Positions 14,909 through 21,183 of a DNA stretch of 21,183 nt are shown here, piece after piece. The stretch's first letter is position 1; each line of letters opens with the position of its first letter. The position numbers and the translations under genes were made by a program. The notes beneath the pieces were generated by a model, which had not been told where the DNA came from, did not search any database, and worked only from the letters and a program-made list of their open reading frames with translations. The DNA lies in IMG/VR virus record IMGVR_UViG_3300042398_001671, positions 1-21,183 of that record; one strand, written 5' to 3'. The stretch is from a virus.

Positions 14909-15910
14909 TTATTTTAGGTTAGTTTGCTCCTTTATCCAGTGGTAGACAGTCTCAAGGCCCCTTTTAAGTGGGTAATTAGGGGACCATCCGATTGATTGTT
15001 GTATGAGTTTGTTACAGGAGTTTCTCCCACGGACACCTAACGGCGCATTTAACTTATAATTACGTACAAGACTTTTATTTTCAAAGCTACAAGCAATATC
15101 GACAAGATCATTAATTGTAACCATTTCTTCTGATCCTATATTAACTGGTTCGCTAAATTCCGATTCCATTAATTTTCTAATACCCTCTATACACTCATCA
15201 ATATACAAGAACGATCGTGTTTGCTCACCGTCACCCCAAATTTCAATTTCTGAAGCAGCCTCAATAACCTTTCTACAGATAGCAGCAGGTGCCTTTTCTT
15301 TACCACCTTTCCATGTACCAAGTGGTCCAAAAATATTATGAAATCTTGCAATGCGTATGTTTAAGTTATAGTTACGCTTATAAGCTAAAAACAAACGCTC
15401 ACTAAAAAGCTTCTCCCAACCATATTCACTATCTGGGTTAGCAGGGTAAGCTGAATTTTCAGAACAGTTAGGATTGTTAGGATCTATTTGGTTATGCTCT
15501 GGATACATACAGGCGGAGGAAGAATAAAAAAGTTTTTGAACTTTATATCGTACTGCGGCGTCAGCAACATTAAGATTAATAATTGCAGAGTTATGCATCA
15601 CATTTGCATCATTTTCACCTGAGAAAATATAACCAGCGCCTCCCATGTCAGCAGCTAGCTGATAGACTTCATCAAAACCTTTATTCTCCATACTTCTTTG
15701 AAACGGGGCGAAAAATACTTTATTTATTAGAGTAGTTTCTTTAAGATCACCTAATATAAAGTCATCTGCGTTAGATTTTTCTTGATATTCTGGCGCTTTA
15801 AGATCTACGCCTCTTACCCAATAACCTTCCAATTTAAGGCGATTAACTAGGTGATTACCGATAAATCCTCCTGCTCCCAATACTAATGCTGTTTTTTGTT
15901 GGTTATTCAT
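14909..15910 (-). CDS. GDP-mannose 3,5-epimerase (GME-like)
   Basis: This short-chain dehydrogenase-type epimerase would turn GDP-D-mannose into GDP-L-galactose (with GDP-L-gulose as by-product). The 333 residues start with the NAD-binding GAGGFIG loop (12-18). They continue with LAADMGGAGYI (86-95), SSACMYPE with the catalytic Cys134, the YxxxK pair at Tyr163 and Lys167, and GTWKGGKEKAPAA with the catalytic Lys206. QTRSFLYIDECIEG and GVRGRNS complete a match to the plant GME enzyme over its full length. Other NDP-sugar epimerases lack the Cys and GTWKGG blocks. It lies 3 nt before the DUF366-like gene and is the metabolic entry of the glycosyltransferase cluster. It has a duplicated 3' end elsewhere in the window (17311-17389). 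Confidence 0.93.
   Translation of the reverse strand: MNNQQKTALVLGAGGFIGNHLVNRLKLEGYWVRGVDLKAPEYQEKSNADDFILGDLKETTLINKVFFAPFQRSMENKGFDEVYQLAADMGGAGYIFSGENDANVMHNSAIINLNVADAAVRYKVQKLFYSSSACMYPEHNQIDPNNPNCSENSAYPANPDSEYGWEKLFSERLFLAYKRNYNLNIRIARFHNIFGPLGTWKGGKEKAPAAICRKVIEAASEIEIWGDGEQTRSFLYIDECIEGIRKLMESEFSEPVNIGSEEMVTINDLVDIACSFENKSLVRNYKLNAPLGVRGRNSCNKLIQQSIGWSPNYPLKRGLETVYHWIKEQTNLK
14922..15000 (-). repeat. Epimerase 3' end, original copy of a 79-bp direct repeat
   Basis: These 79 bp encode about the last 28 residues of the epimerase (from SIGWSPNYP to the final QT). They recur at 17311-17389 in the same orientation with 77 of 79 matches. The copy here lies in an intact gene and is presumably the parent; the other copy lies in an intergenic gap. 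Confidence 0.93.
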
Positions 15911-15933
15911 ATGCTTTTTTTGTTTCTCATAAT

Positions 15934-16620
15934 TTAGTTTAAAATAGATTTACATTTTGCTATAAAATTAGTGCTACTGTTACGTATTTCGAATTGATGA
16001 TATAACACATCCATATTGTTATGATTATATGTTGTGCCGATACCAAAATATCTATTATCTTTTAATTTCCATTTTGGAATTTCAGAAGATTTTGCCTTAA
16101 AAAGCTTTACATTAATATTATTTTCTTCACACAACCATGTTAATTCTTCTCCAACATCACTTCTATTACCTTGTTGCATTAATGATGGATACACTAGATT
16201 TTTAAATAATGCTGTAGGAAAAGCCAAGCATGCTGGTCCTGCATAAAGGTGATTTTGTGGATTACAATTACACATCTGTTCTATACCTATAATACAATCA
16301 TCATTTTTTAATTCATCCAGAATTATATCATATATATTAGAAACAAGAGGTATACAATCAACGTCAAAAAAGATGATATATTTACTGTTACAATTTTTAG
16401 CAGTCTGGGTTAAAAAGTCTCCATGGTTAGAGTCAATGTTAACTTGAGTAATAGGTAGATTTAATTTTTGAAAAACTAAACGTTGTAGTTTGCATACCTC
16501 ATACGATACGTTTGAATTAGCGTATGAAAAAGCTTCAAATAAGTTTGTATTAGTGCCAGTCATGTAATCTAGTATGTTGGTTAATAATAGTTTTAAGATT
16601 CGTCTTATACTCTTCACCAT
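15934..16620 (-). CDS. Putative glycosyltransferase with DxD motif
   Basis: The 228-residue product has FFDVDCIPL with the DxD pair at Asp86 and Asp88, a nucleotide-sugar metal site typical of GT-A enzymes. GPACLAFPTALF and VGEELTWLCEENN follow it and look like the acceptor side. I do not assign a CAZy family. The first 19 codons (MVKSIRRILK and on) are the same DNA as the end of the truncated FkbM-like remnant in another frame, so the true start may be the ATG at 16563 (MTGTNTNLFEAF). No strong ribosome site decides. It lies between the GT25-like gene and the epimerase in the sugar operon. Confidence 0.75.
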   Translation of the reverse strand: MVKSIRRILKLLLTNILDYMTGTNTNLFEAFSYANSNVSYEVCKLQRLVFQKLNLPITQVNIDSNHGDFLTQTAKNCNSKYIIFFDVDCIPLVSNIYDIILDELKNDDCIIGIEQMCNCNPQNHLYAGPACLAFPTALFKNLVYPSLMQQGNRSDVGEELTWLCEENNINVKLFKAKSSEIPKWKLKDNRYFGIGTTYNHNNMDVLYHQFEIRNSSTNFIAKCKSILN

Positions 16621-16657
16621 AATGAAAGCCGCAATCGATAAATATATTTTTTTTCAT
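16550..16657 (-). pseudogene. Truncated FkbM-methyltransferase-like 5' remnant
   Basis: An ATG-started frame of 35 codons begins MKKNIFIDCGFHYGEEYK, like the SAM-binding start of phage FkbM-type methyltransferases (IFIDCGxxxGE). It stops with TAA at 16550 and has no continuation. It starts 4 nt after the GT25-like stop codon, overlaps the first codons of the next glycosyltransferase in another frame, and so looks like the broken 5' end of a lost gene fused to its neighbour. A small functional peptide is possible but less likely. Confidence 0.55.
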
Positions 16658-16661
16658 AAAT

Positions 16662-17288
16662 TTAAATTAAAGTAGTCCAAATATTTTCCGCTGATTTTTG
16701 TGTTAACCCTGGTTCTGTCCACCCTGAACTTATTATTTTTTTAGATATAATCTCATTATAGAGATGATCTATAGGTTGATTATAGTGATAGTTGTCAAGT
16801 ACTAATCTAGCTCCTTGCTGACTTATTATGTATGCATGAGTGCACCTTGAGCTACAATTACTCGAAAAATAAGAAATTTTATCCTGTGTCTTATTAGCTC
16901 GTGGAATTGTATATTTACCTACCCATACGTCTCCAATCCAAAGCACATCTCCTTGAGATGATTTTGTTTCAAGAATACTTTGCTCAAGAAATTGATGTGT
17001 GTTGGATACACTCTGTAAGTTTACATCATCTTCAAAAACTATACCGTATTCGATATTATTTTGTACTATTTGCTCTAAAGCGTATTTATGTTTAAGAGAA
17101 AGAGATAATTCACTACGTTTTATATTAGTAAAAATATTGCTGTCTATTTCTGACGGTAAAAATGATTCTACCCACTCCATCTGATATGGAAGATTAGCAA
17201 AGTTTAAATCTTTTTGTAATTCTAATTTACGATCAACAGCAGGTGTATGATGAAGAATAAAAATTTTTATTTGAGTGTTATCATACAT
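16662..17288 (-). CDS. Glycosyltransferase family 25-like (LPS biosynthesis type)
   Basis: The 208-residue product has the GT25 layout: an N-terminal IKIFILHHTPAVDRKLELQ block (residues 7-25) and the FEDDV acidic motif at 85-89. A C-terminal part follows with THAYIISQQGARLVLDNYH, then PIDHLYNEI and a late EPGLTQ. GT25 enzymes add galactose or similar sugars to lipo-oligosaccharide or proteins; the substrate here is unknown. The ATG at 17288 lies directly after the chimeric remnant segment, so the upstream sequence of this gene has been replaced by recombination. Length is shorter than many cellular GT25 proteins (about 250), as is usual for phage versions. Confidence 0.82.
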   Translation of the reverse strand: MYDNTQIKIFILHHTPAVDRKLELQKDLNFANLPYQMEWVESFLPSEIDSNIFTNIKRSELSLSLKHKYALEQIVQNNIEYGIVFEDDVNLQSVSNTHQFLEQSILETKSSQGDVLWIGDVWVGKYTIPRANKTQDKISYFSSNCSSRCTHAYIISQQGARLVLDNYHYNQPIDHLYNEIISKKIISSGWTEPGLTQKSAENIWTTLI

Positions 17289-17389
17289 TTTTTAACATAA
17301 TATGTGGTTTGTTTGATCCTTTATCCAGTGGTAGACAGTCTCAAGGCCCTTTTTAAGTGGGTAATTAGGGGACCATCCGATTGATTGTT
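17289..17389 (-). pseudogene. Chimeric duplicate of two gene 3' ends (recombination scar)
   Basis: This intergenic segment is built of two pieces. Positions 17311-17389 match the epimerase 3' end (14922-15000) at 77 of 79 bases. Positions 17289-17315 match the 3' end of the glycosyltransferase gene at 18126-18152 over 27 of 27 bases. The two matches share GTTTG at 17311-17315, a 5-bp microhomology at the joint. In the epimerase frame it reads a stop, then QSIGWSPNYPLKKGLETVYH and onward, and stops again after LC. It has no start codon and is not a gene. Confidence 0.92.
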
Positions 17390-17394
17390 ATATA

Positions 17395-18111
17395 TTACTG
17401 ATTTTGAAATAACCCCCATGTAATAACTGGATTATAAAACTCATTTAAACCAGGGTTTGATAATTGAGTATAATCACTCCAACCTGGCTGTCTTGTAAAT
17501 AAGTTAACTAGGTACTCCGTATTACCCCACTGTCCAATTTCTAAAATCTTAAATCCAGCTTGATGTGCTAGTGCGGTTAGTCCCATAGATGTATATCCGG
17601 TATAATAATGAAAAGGATCGCTGTGTGGTATGTTGCACGCAGGTACGTTAATATAAACATAACCATCAGGAGTGAGATGTTTTTTAATATTAACTAAGCA
17701 TTGGTAAGGGTTATATACGTGCTCAAGCGTTTGATGCAAGCAGATAAAATCGTAATCCTTTTTGGGCAAATTAAAACGATGTAGGTCGTAATTAAATGTA
17801 TCCTGTTCATACAACCCATGATGTATATTTTTTATACGGCCTTCTAGATACTCTAACTCCGGATCGTTTTCGCCGTTGAAAATTAAAAGATCGTTTATGT
17901 TAAAATTATACTTTTGTATATATTTTTCAAATTCTAAAAGTGAAATTATTCGCGGAAAATCCTTGCCCTCCCATTTCCATTTTTTATTATTTTTTGTAAC
18001 GGGGAGTGGAACATATTGGTTTCGATATTCTGGAGTATCGTGTATCTTTACATATCTTGTATAAAGATCTTCGATTGTACTGTTTTCTATAACTGGTATT
18101 GTTGTGTTCAT
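17395..18111 (-). CDS. SAM-dependent methyltransferase, class I-like
   Basis: The 238-residue product has the post-I and later motifs of class I methyltransferases of small molecules or sugars: DYDFICLHQTLEHV with the H-xx-LEH pair, the LTPDGYVYINVPA strand, and the HYYTGYTSMGLTALAHQAGF region typical of Methyltransf_11/23 proteins next to glycan genes. The expected motif I (GxGxG) is degenerate: the equivalent region reads LLIFNGENDPELEYLE. This may mean a weak or altered cofactor site. The gene is flanked by the recombination scar and by the parent of its 27-bp repeat, so it appears inserted as a cassette. O-methylation of a sugar is the likely role, inferred from neighbours. Confidence 0.75.
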   Translation of the reverse strand: MNTTIPVIENSTIEDLYTRYVKIHDTPEYRNQYVPLPVTKNNKKWKWEGKDFPRIISLLEFEKYIQKYNFNINDLLIFNGENDPELEYLEGRIKNIHHGLYEQDTFNYDLHRFNLPKKDYDFICLHQTLEHVYNPYQCLVNIKKHLTPDGYVYINVPACNIPHSDPFHYYTGYTSMGLTALAHQAGFKILEIGQWGNTEYLVNLFTRQPGWSDYTQLSNPGLNEFYNPVITWGLFQNQ

Positions 18112-18120
18112 AATATTTTG

Positions 18121-18882
18121 TTAACTTTTTAACATAATATGTGGTTTGTTTGTTTTATTAGATCTTAACAGATAATCATAATACCATGTATTTTCATCTT
18201 CTAATTGTATCTGTTCCCATATAGGTTTTATATTTGTAAAGTATAAAGCAATTATACCTTGATCATTTGTTTTTGAGATTTTACATTCTTCCGCTAAACC
18301 TACTAAATCACTAAATGTATTATTATCTATAATAGACGTATCATATAGCATGATAGTAGTTTGCGGAAAATCGATATAAAAATTATATTTTTTATTTAAG
18401 TCAAAAAATATAAAGTCTTCTTTTATAAACTGTGTTGTGAGGTTATAGCTATAATCTGGATAAGCGTCAGAATGCGCTAAAAATTTGCCTTTTTTATAAG
18501 CATTAATAATAGGCATTACAGAGCTATATATTTTCATTCCTGCGTCGAGATAAAATATATAATTCCATTTTTTAAAAAAGGTATTAAACAAATTTAACTT
18601 ATGATATTGGAACTTCTTACGACGCCAGTGTTCTTCCCGTGGCATTGTGTTGAATTTTCCGTTAAAATCATCTGAAAAAATAATATCAGGAAAATATTTT
18701 ATAATAATATTATTTGACTCTAACAGTGGATGATTTAGTTTATCAGAATCTTTTAAATCATCACCTATAACAACACATATATCCCCTATGTATTCATAGG
18801 AAAGCATACCCTCAAGAGTATGTATCAATCGATCAAAAAAAGCATCGTTTGTTACAAGAACTGTACATATATTATTAACCAT
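18121..18882 (-). CDS. Putative glycosyltransferase (GT8/GT-A type)
   Basis: The 253-residue product has an alternating hydrophobic N-terminal ICTVLVTNDAFFD, and KWNYIFYLDAGMKIYSS near residues 105-120, where LDAG takes the place of the DxD motif. The short helix-rich tail ends in NKPHIMLKS. This layout is common in phage and LPS glycosyltransferases of the GT-A fold; I do not assign a family with confidence. Its ATG overlaps the end of the exostosin-like gene by 8 nt, indicating coupled translation. The 3' end is the parent of a 27-bp repeat found at 17289-17315. Confidence 0.65.
   Translation of the reverse strand: MVNNICTVLVTNDAFFDRLIHTLEGMLSYEYIGDICVVIGDDLKDSDKLNHPLLESNNIIIKYFPDIIFSDDFNGKFNTMPREEHWRRKKFQYHKLNLFNTFFKKWNYIFYLDAGMKIYSSVMPIINAYKKGKFLAHSDAYPDYSYNLTTQFIKEDFIFFDLNKKYNFYIDFPQTTIMLYDTSIIDNNTFSDLVGLAEECKISKTNDQGIIALYFTNIKPIWEQIQLEDENTWYYDYLLRSNKTNKPHIMLKS
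18126..18152 (-). repeat. 27-bp direct repeat, parent copy in glycosyltransferase 3' end
   Basis: These 27 bases encode the last residues of the glycosyltransferase (NKPHIMLK). They recur exactly at 17289-17315, in front of the GT25-like gene. The two copies flank the methyltransferase gene and the epimerase remnant as direct repeats. Confidence 0.9.
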
Positions 18883-19744
18883 ATATATTTGTTTTCCAGT
18901 AAGACATATTTAATTCTGCAAGGTTATTTTTCAAGTTTTGTTGAAAAGGCTCTACAGATGAGTTAAGAAAATCTATTGTTACTTTAGACCAGTCATCTAT
19001 AAATAAAATAGGTAAGTGCTTAAACTGTTCATAACAATTATCATATTTTATTATAGGTATCGTCTTTAAGTATAGACATTCCCACACGCGGTGACAATCA
19101 ACTCCATTGCCAGGAGGACTTACACAAAAAATACTCTTAGCTATATTTGTCAAATAGTTCGGTTGGTCTACCCTACTGTCCATAGCTATACCGTTTTGTG
19201 AGGTTATATAGTCTATATGACTTCTTATTTGGAAATTAGTATATATATCAAAGTTCTTATATACAATATGTTCCTTATCAGGTGAAGTATTAATTATCTG
19301 ATTAAGTAGCTCTAAATTACCATGAGAGTATTGTTGGTTAGCAATACCTATAGGTAGAGCAAAAAGTTTTTCGTGATTGAGGGTTTTATTTTGACTATAC
19401 CACTTTATTACTTTTTTTTCATTTAAGTAATTAATATAAGAATTTGAGAAAGCAGAATCAGAATTGTGCGATATGAAAACGTATTCGTTTTTTAGTAGAG
19501 GAAAAATTTTGCTAAAAAATTTATCTAGCGTCCAGGTATTAACAAATATTACACGCGCATTCTGAACGTAATCTGGTAGTGTGTTAGTAAAAGCGTTGTA
19601 ATAAAACGTATTATAATTGTTATTCTGTTGCTGCTTAATTACGAAGTCGCAATTACTTTCTCCAATCGAATCACCTTCAGGTATAATAGAAACGTCTGCT
19701 AGTGCTTGAAATCTTTCACCGGTAATAAAATCTTTTATATTCAT
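18875..19744 (-). CDS. Exostosin/GT47-like glycosyltransferase
   Basis: The 289-residue product has a C-terminal region typical of exostosin-like (GT-B, GT47-type) transferases: SIFCVSPPGNGVDCHRVWE followed by LYLKTIPIIK, around residues 204-233. In that family the Pro-Gly stretch and the downstream Glu bind the nucleotide sugar. Upstream blocks EYVFISHNSDSAF and KLFALPIGIANQQYS fit the acceptor half. Bacterial and phage versions act on surface polysaccharide. The ATG at 19744 lies 6 nt after the GT32-like stop and the 3' end overlaps the next gene by 8 nt. Cytoplasmic, with no membrane segment. Confidence 0.78.
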   Translation of the reverse strand: MNIKDFITGERFQALADVSIIPEGDSIGESNCDFVIKQQQNNNYNTFYYNAFTNTLPDYVQNARVIFVNTWTLDKFFSKIFPLLKNEYVFISHNSDSAFSNSYINYLNEKKVIKWYSQNKTLNHEKLFALPIGIANQQYSHGNLELLNQIINTSPDKEHIVYKNFDIYTNFQIRSHIDYITSQNGIAMDSRVDQPNYLTNIAKSIFCVSPPGNGVDCHRVWECLYLKTIPIIKYDNCYEQFKHLPILFIDDWSKVTIDFLNSSVEPFQQNLKNNLAELNMSYWKTNIYG

Positions 19745-19750
19745 AATAGT

Positions 19751-20518
19751 TTACATCCATGACCCAGACCATATATGACATGCGATTGTCTCAGGTCGTA
19801 AGTATGTTTTATAATCTGGCTGTTTATTTATATCTGTATTTGGAAAGGGATAGAAAAACGATACAGGTAATACTAACATATTATTAAAATTTTCAATATG
19901 TTTAAATACTTTTCTTGTTGTGAGGTATGGTCCAGTTGTATTAATGATATCCATTCCGTCACTATACCCAATATTCATATCTAAATTTAACATATCTGCT
20001 ATGATAGTATTTCCGGGCGTTGTACCTATAAGACCGTTAAACAGACTTGGAGCTCCATCGTATGCTACTCCGCAGAAAAAATCTAAATCCAGTAGATCGT
20101 CGAACATTTTTAGTAATATGAAATCTGTATCTAGATAAACACCTCCACGCTCGTATAAGATTTGCGATCTAATAATATCTGATTTTTGTCCATTATTTGG
20201 TGTATTATTAAACTCGTCTATATTTTTAAATTCACTTAGTTTATAAATATCATCTTCTGTCCATAAAAAATATTCCCAATTATTTAGTTGAGCAAAATTC
20301 TTGACTTGATTGCATAACTCTTGTTCACGCTGTGGCATATTACCACCAATCCAGACTTGATGTATAATTTTTGGTATTTTAGCTTGTTGTAAAGGTGTAT
20401 CTCTTATTAGGTTATATCTTTGAATTATTATATCCCATCTATTCTGATATGTTCTAGAGTTATTATACTCTAAAGATAGCACCATCGATTCGTCAAAAGT
20501 AGGCCAATTAGTTTTCAT
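19751..20518 (-). CDS. Glycosyltransferase family 32-like (OCH1 type, DxD)
   Basis: The 255-residue product has both hallmarks of the sugar-binding DxD (Gly_transf_sug) family: IPKIIHQVWIGG at residues 48-59 and SDIIRSQILYERGGVYLDTD at 113-132, the last four residues giving the metal site. GLIGTTPGN near 170 and HIWSGSWM at the C terminus complete the layout. Enzymes of this group add mannose, galactose or similar sugars to surface glycans or proteins. Its ATG overlaps the stop of the right-edge gene in ATGA, so these two are translationally coupled. Confidence 0.88.
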   Translation of the reverse strand: MKTNWPTFDESMVLSLEYNNSRTYQNRWDIIIQRYNLIRDTPLQQAKIPKIIHQVWIGGNMPQREQELCNQVKNFAQLNNWEYFLWTEDDIYKLSEFKNIDEFNNTPNNGQKSDIIRSQILYERGGVYLDTDFILLKMFDDLLDLDFFCGVAYDGAPSLFNGLIGTTPGNTIIADMLNLDMNIGYSDGMDIINTTGPYLTTRKVFKHIENFNNMLVLPVSFFYPFPNTDINKQPDYKTYLRPETIACHIWSGSWM

Positions 20519-21183
20519 AGAATTTCTTTTTCAGAGTCGTTGTGGTATTTTTCATTAACATTAAGGTATGTTAGCTCGAGATTAAGATAAAGGGATGTTG
20601 TCGATACGTTTGATGTAGATCTTATAAGATGTTTACATTTTGATAAAAGAATTACATCAGTGAGAACGTTAAGACCTTTTATATAACCGGATATGTCTTT
20701 GAAGTTATTATGTATACTTTTTGTGCTATTACCTCGTATTGCGTTAATGTTATAAATTAGCTTTTTACCGTAATGCTTTTTCATATACTCAACAGCATCT
20801 ATACAATCTGTTGCTAAATAGATATAATCGTATTCATTTATTATTAAATCGATTTCCTTTTTAAAAAGATCTAGATCGACTGGAGTATGCTTATGCGTTG
20901 TACCGTACATACCTATTAAAAATTTATCTGTACGCCTTATATGTACACCAAGAATATTTTTTTCTTCAAATAATTTGTAATTAGGAGATAGTTTTTTTTC
21001 TATATCGTCGTTTAAAATGAAATAATTTTTGTAAATATAATTCATTGTCGATCTAAAACTTTTATCTTTAAGAAGCATTAAATCAGTATAATCGCTCACC
21101 TCTTGGTACGTGTCATGAAGCGGGTAGAGTTGTTTGAAATAATACTCCCACACATTATCACCGCGTGAAGAATCGTAGTATAA
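20515..21183 (-). CDS. Fucosyltransferase-fold glycosyltransferase, 5' end missing
   Basis: The reading frame stays open to the window edge (LYYDSSRGDNVWEYYF at its start), so the N-terminus lies outside. A GTG at 21153 could be read as a start but looks internal. GVHIRRTDK is motif I of the alpha-1,6- and O-fucosyltransferase superfamily (GT23/NodZ, GT65-type). YIYLATDCIDAVEYMKKHYG and the STSNVSTTSLYLN region match the second and third parts of the nucleotide-binding domain. These families transfer L-fucose or related sugars from GDP-sugars. That fits the GDP-mannose epimerase downstream in the same operon, though the actual donor is inferred. Confidence 0.8.
   Translation of the reverse strand, partial: LYYDSSRGDNVWEYYFKQLYPLHDTYQEVSDYTDLMLLKDKSFRSTMNYIYKNYFILNDDIEKKLSPNYKLFEEKNILGVHIRRTDKFLIGMYGTTHKHTPVDLDLFKKEIDLIINEYDYIYLATDCIDAVEYMKKHYGKKLIYNINAIRGNSTKSIHNNFKDISGYIKGLNVLTDVILLSKCKHLIRSTSNVSTTSLYLNLELTYLNVNEKYHNDSEKEIL

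Noticed and set aside
21151-21153. GTG at 21153 as the true start of the right-edge glycosyltransferase
   Set aside because: The frame is open to the window edge and the upstream residues continue a plausible protein, so the gene is treated as partial.
1-21183. tRNA genes, attachment sites or insertion sequences
   Set aside because: I saw no cloverleaf-like sequence, no transposase and no terminal inverted repeats; the only long repeats are the adhesin units and the sugar-module duplicates.

Overview
The window reads as a stretch of a T4-like (tailed, contractile-tail) double-stranded DNA phage genome, AT-rich and most like the marine or cyanophage-type relatives of T4. The evidence is a compact, almost gapless gene array. 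It holds a recognisable head module (portal gp20, prohead protease gp21, scaffold gp22, major capsid protein gp23), a gp15-type tail terminator, a gp4-type head-completion nuclease, a gp62-type clamp-loader subunit, a GroES-like co-chaperonin, and T4-style late promoters (core ATAAATA) in front of the virion genes. Nothing points to an integrated prophage, and I see no tRNA or CRISPR array.

Layout. (1) 1-2700, plus strand: a large adhesin or tail-fibre protein made of about 17 BspA/DUF285-type 24-residue repeats, then a 55-residue small protein. Both converge on a shared hairpin terminator at 2705-2727. (2) 2750-11169, minus strand: the virion module. In transcription order it is gp15-like protein, portal, a 381-residue unknown protein, gp4-like nuclease, gp21, a small core-protein candidate, gp22, gp23, a terminator, then a separately promoted 135-residue protein that may be a capsid accessory. 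(3) 11186-14905, minus strand: replication and accessory genes, namely a DinG/XPD-type Fe-S helicase, two small proteins, the GroES-like protein, the gp62-like clamp-loader subunit and a DUF366-like protein. (4) 14909-21183, minus strand: a sugar module with a GDP-mannose 3,5-epimerase, six glycosyltransferase-like genes of different folds and a SAM methyltransferase. The first of these genes in transcription order runs off the right edge.

How the parts fit. Regions 2 and 3 supply capsid assembly, packaging-related and replication functions. Region 4 looks like a glycan-building pathway: the epimerase would make GDP-L-galactose (or GDP-L-gulose) from host GDP-mannose, and the fucosyltransferase-fold enzyme at the right edge belongs to families that use GDP-sugars. 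The acceptor (virion protein, host surface glycan or DNA) cannot be read from the sequence.

The most notable non-gene signals are recombination scars in the sugar module. A 101-bp intergenic segment is a chimera of the 3' ends of two other genes in the window, joined at a 5-bp microhomology. Nearby, a truncated FkbM-methyltransferase-like start is fused out of frame to a glycosyltransferase gene. The late promoters lie only 5-9 nt from their start codons, which implies nearly leaderless late mRNAs. No stretch longer than 300 bases lacks a gene.
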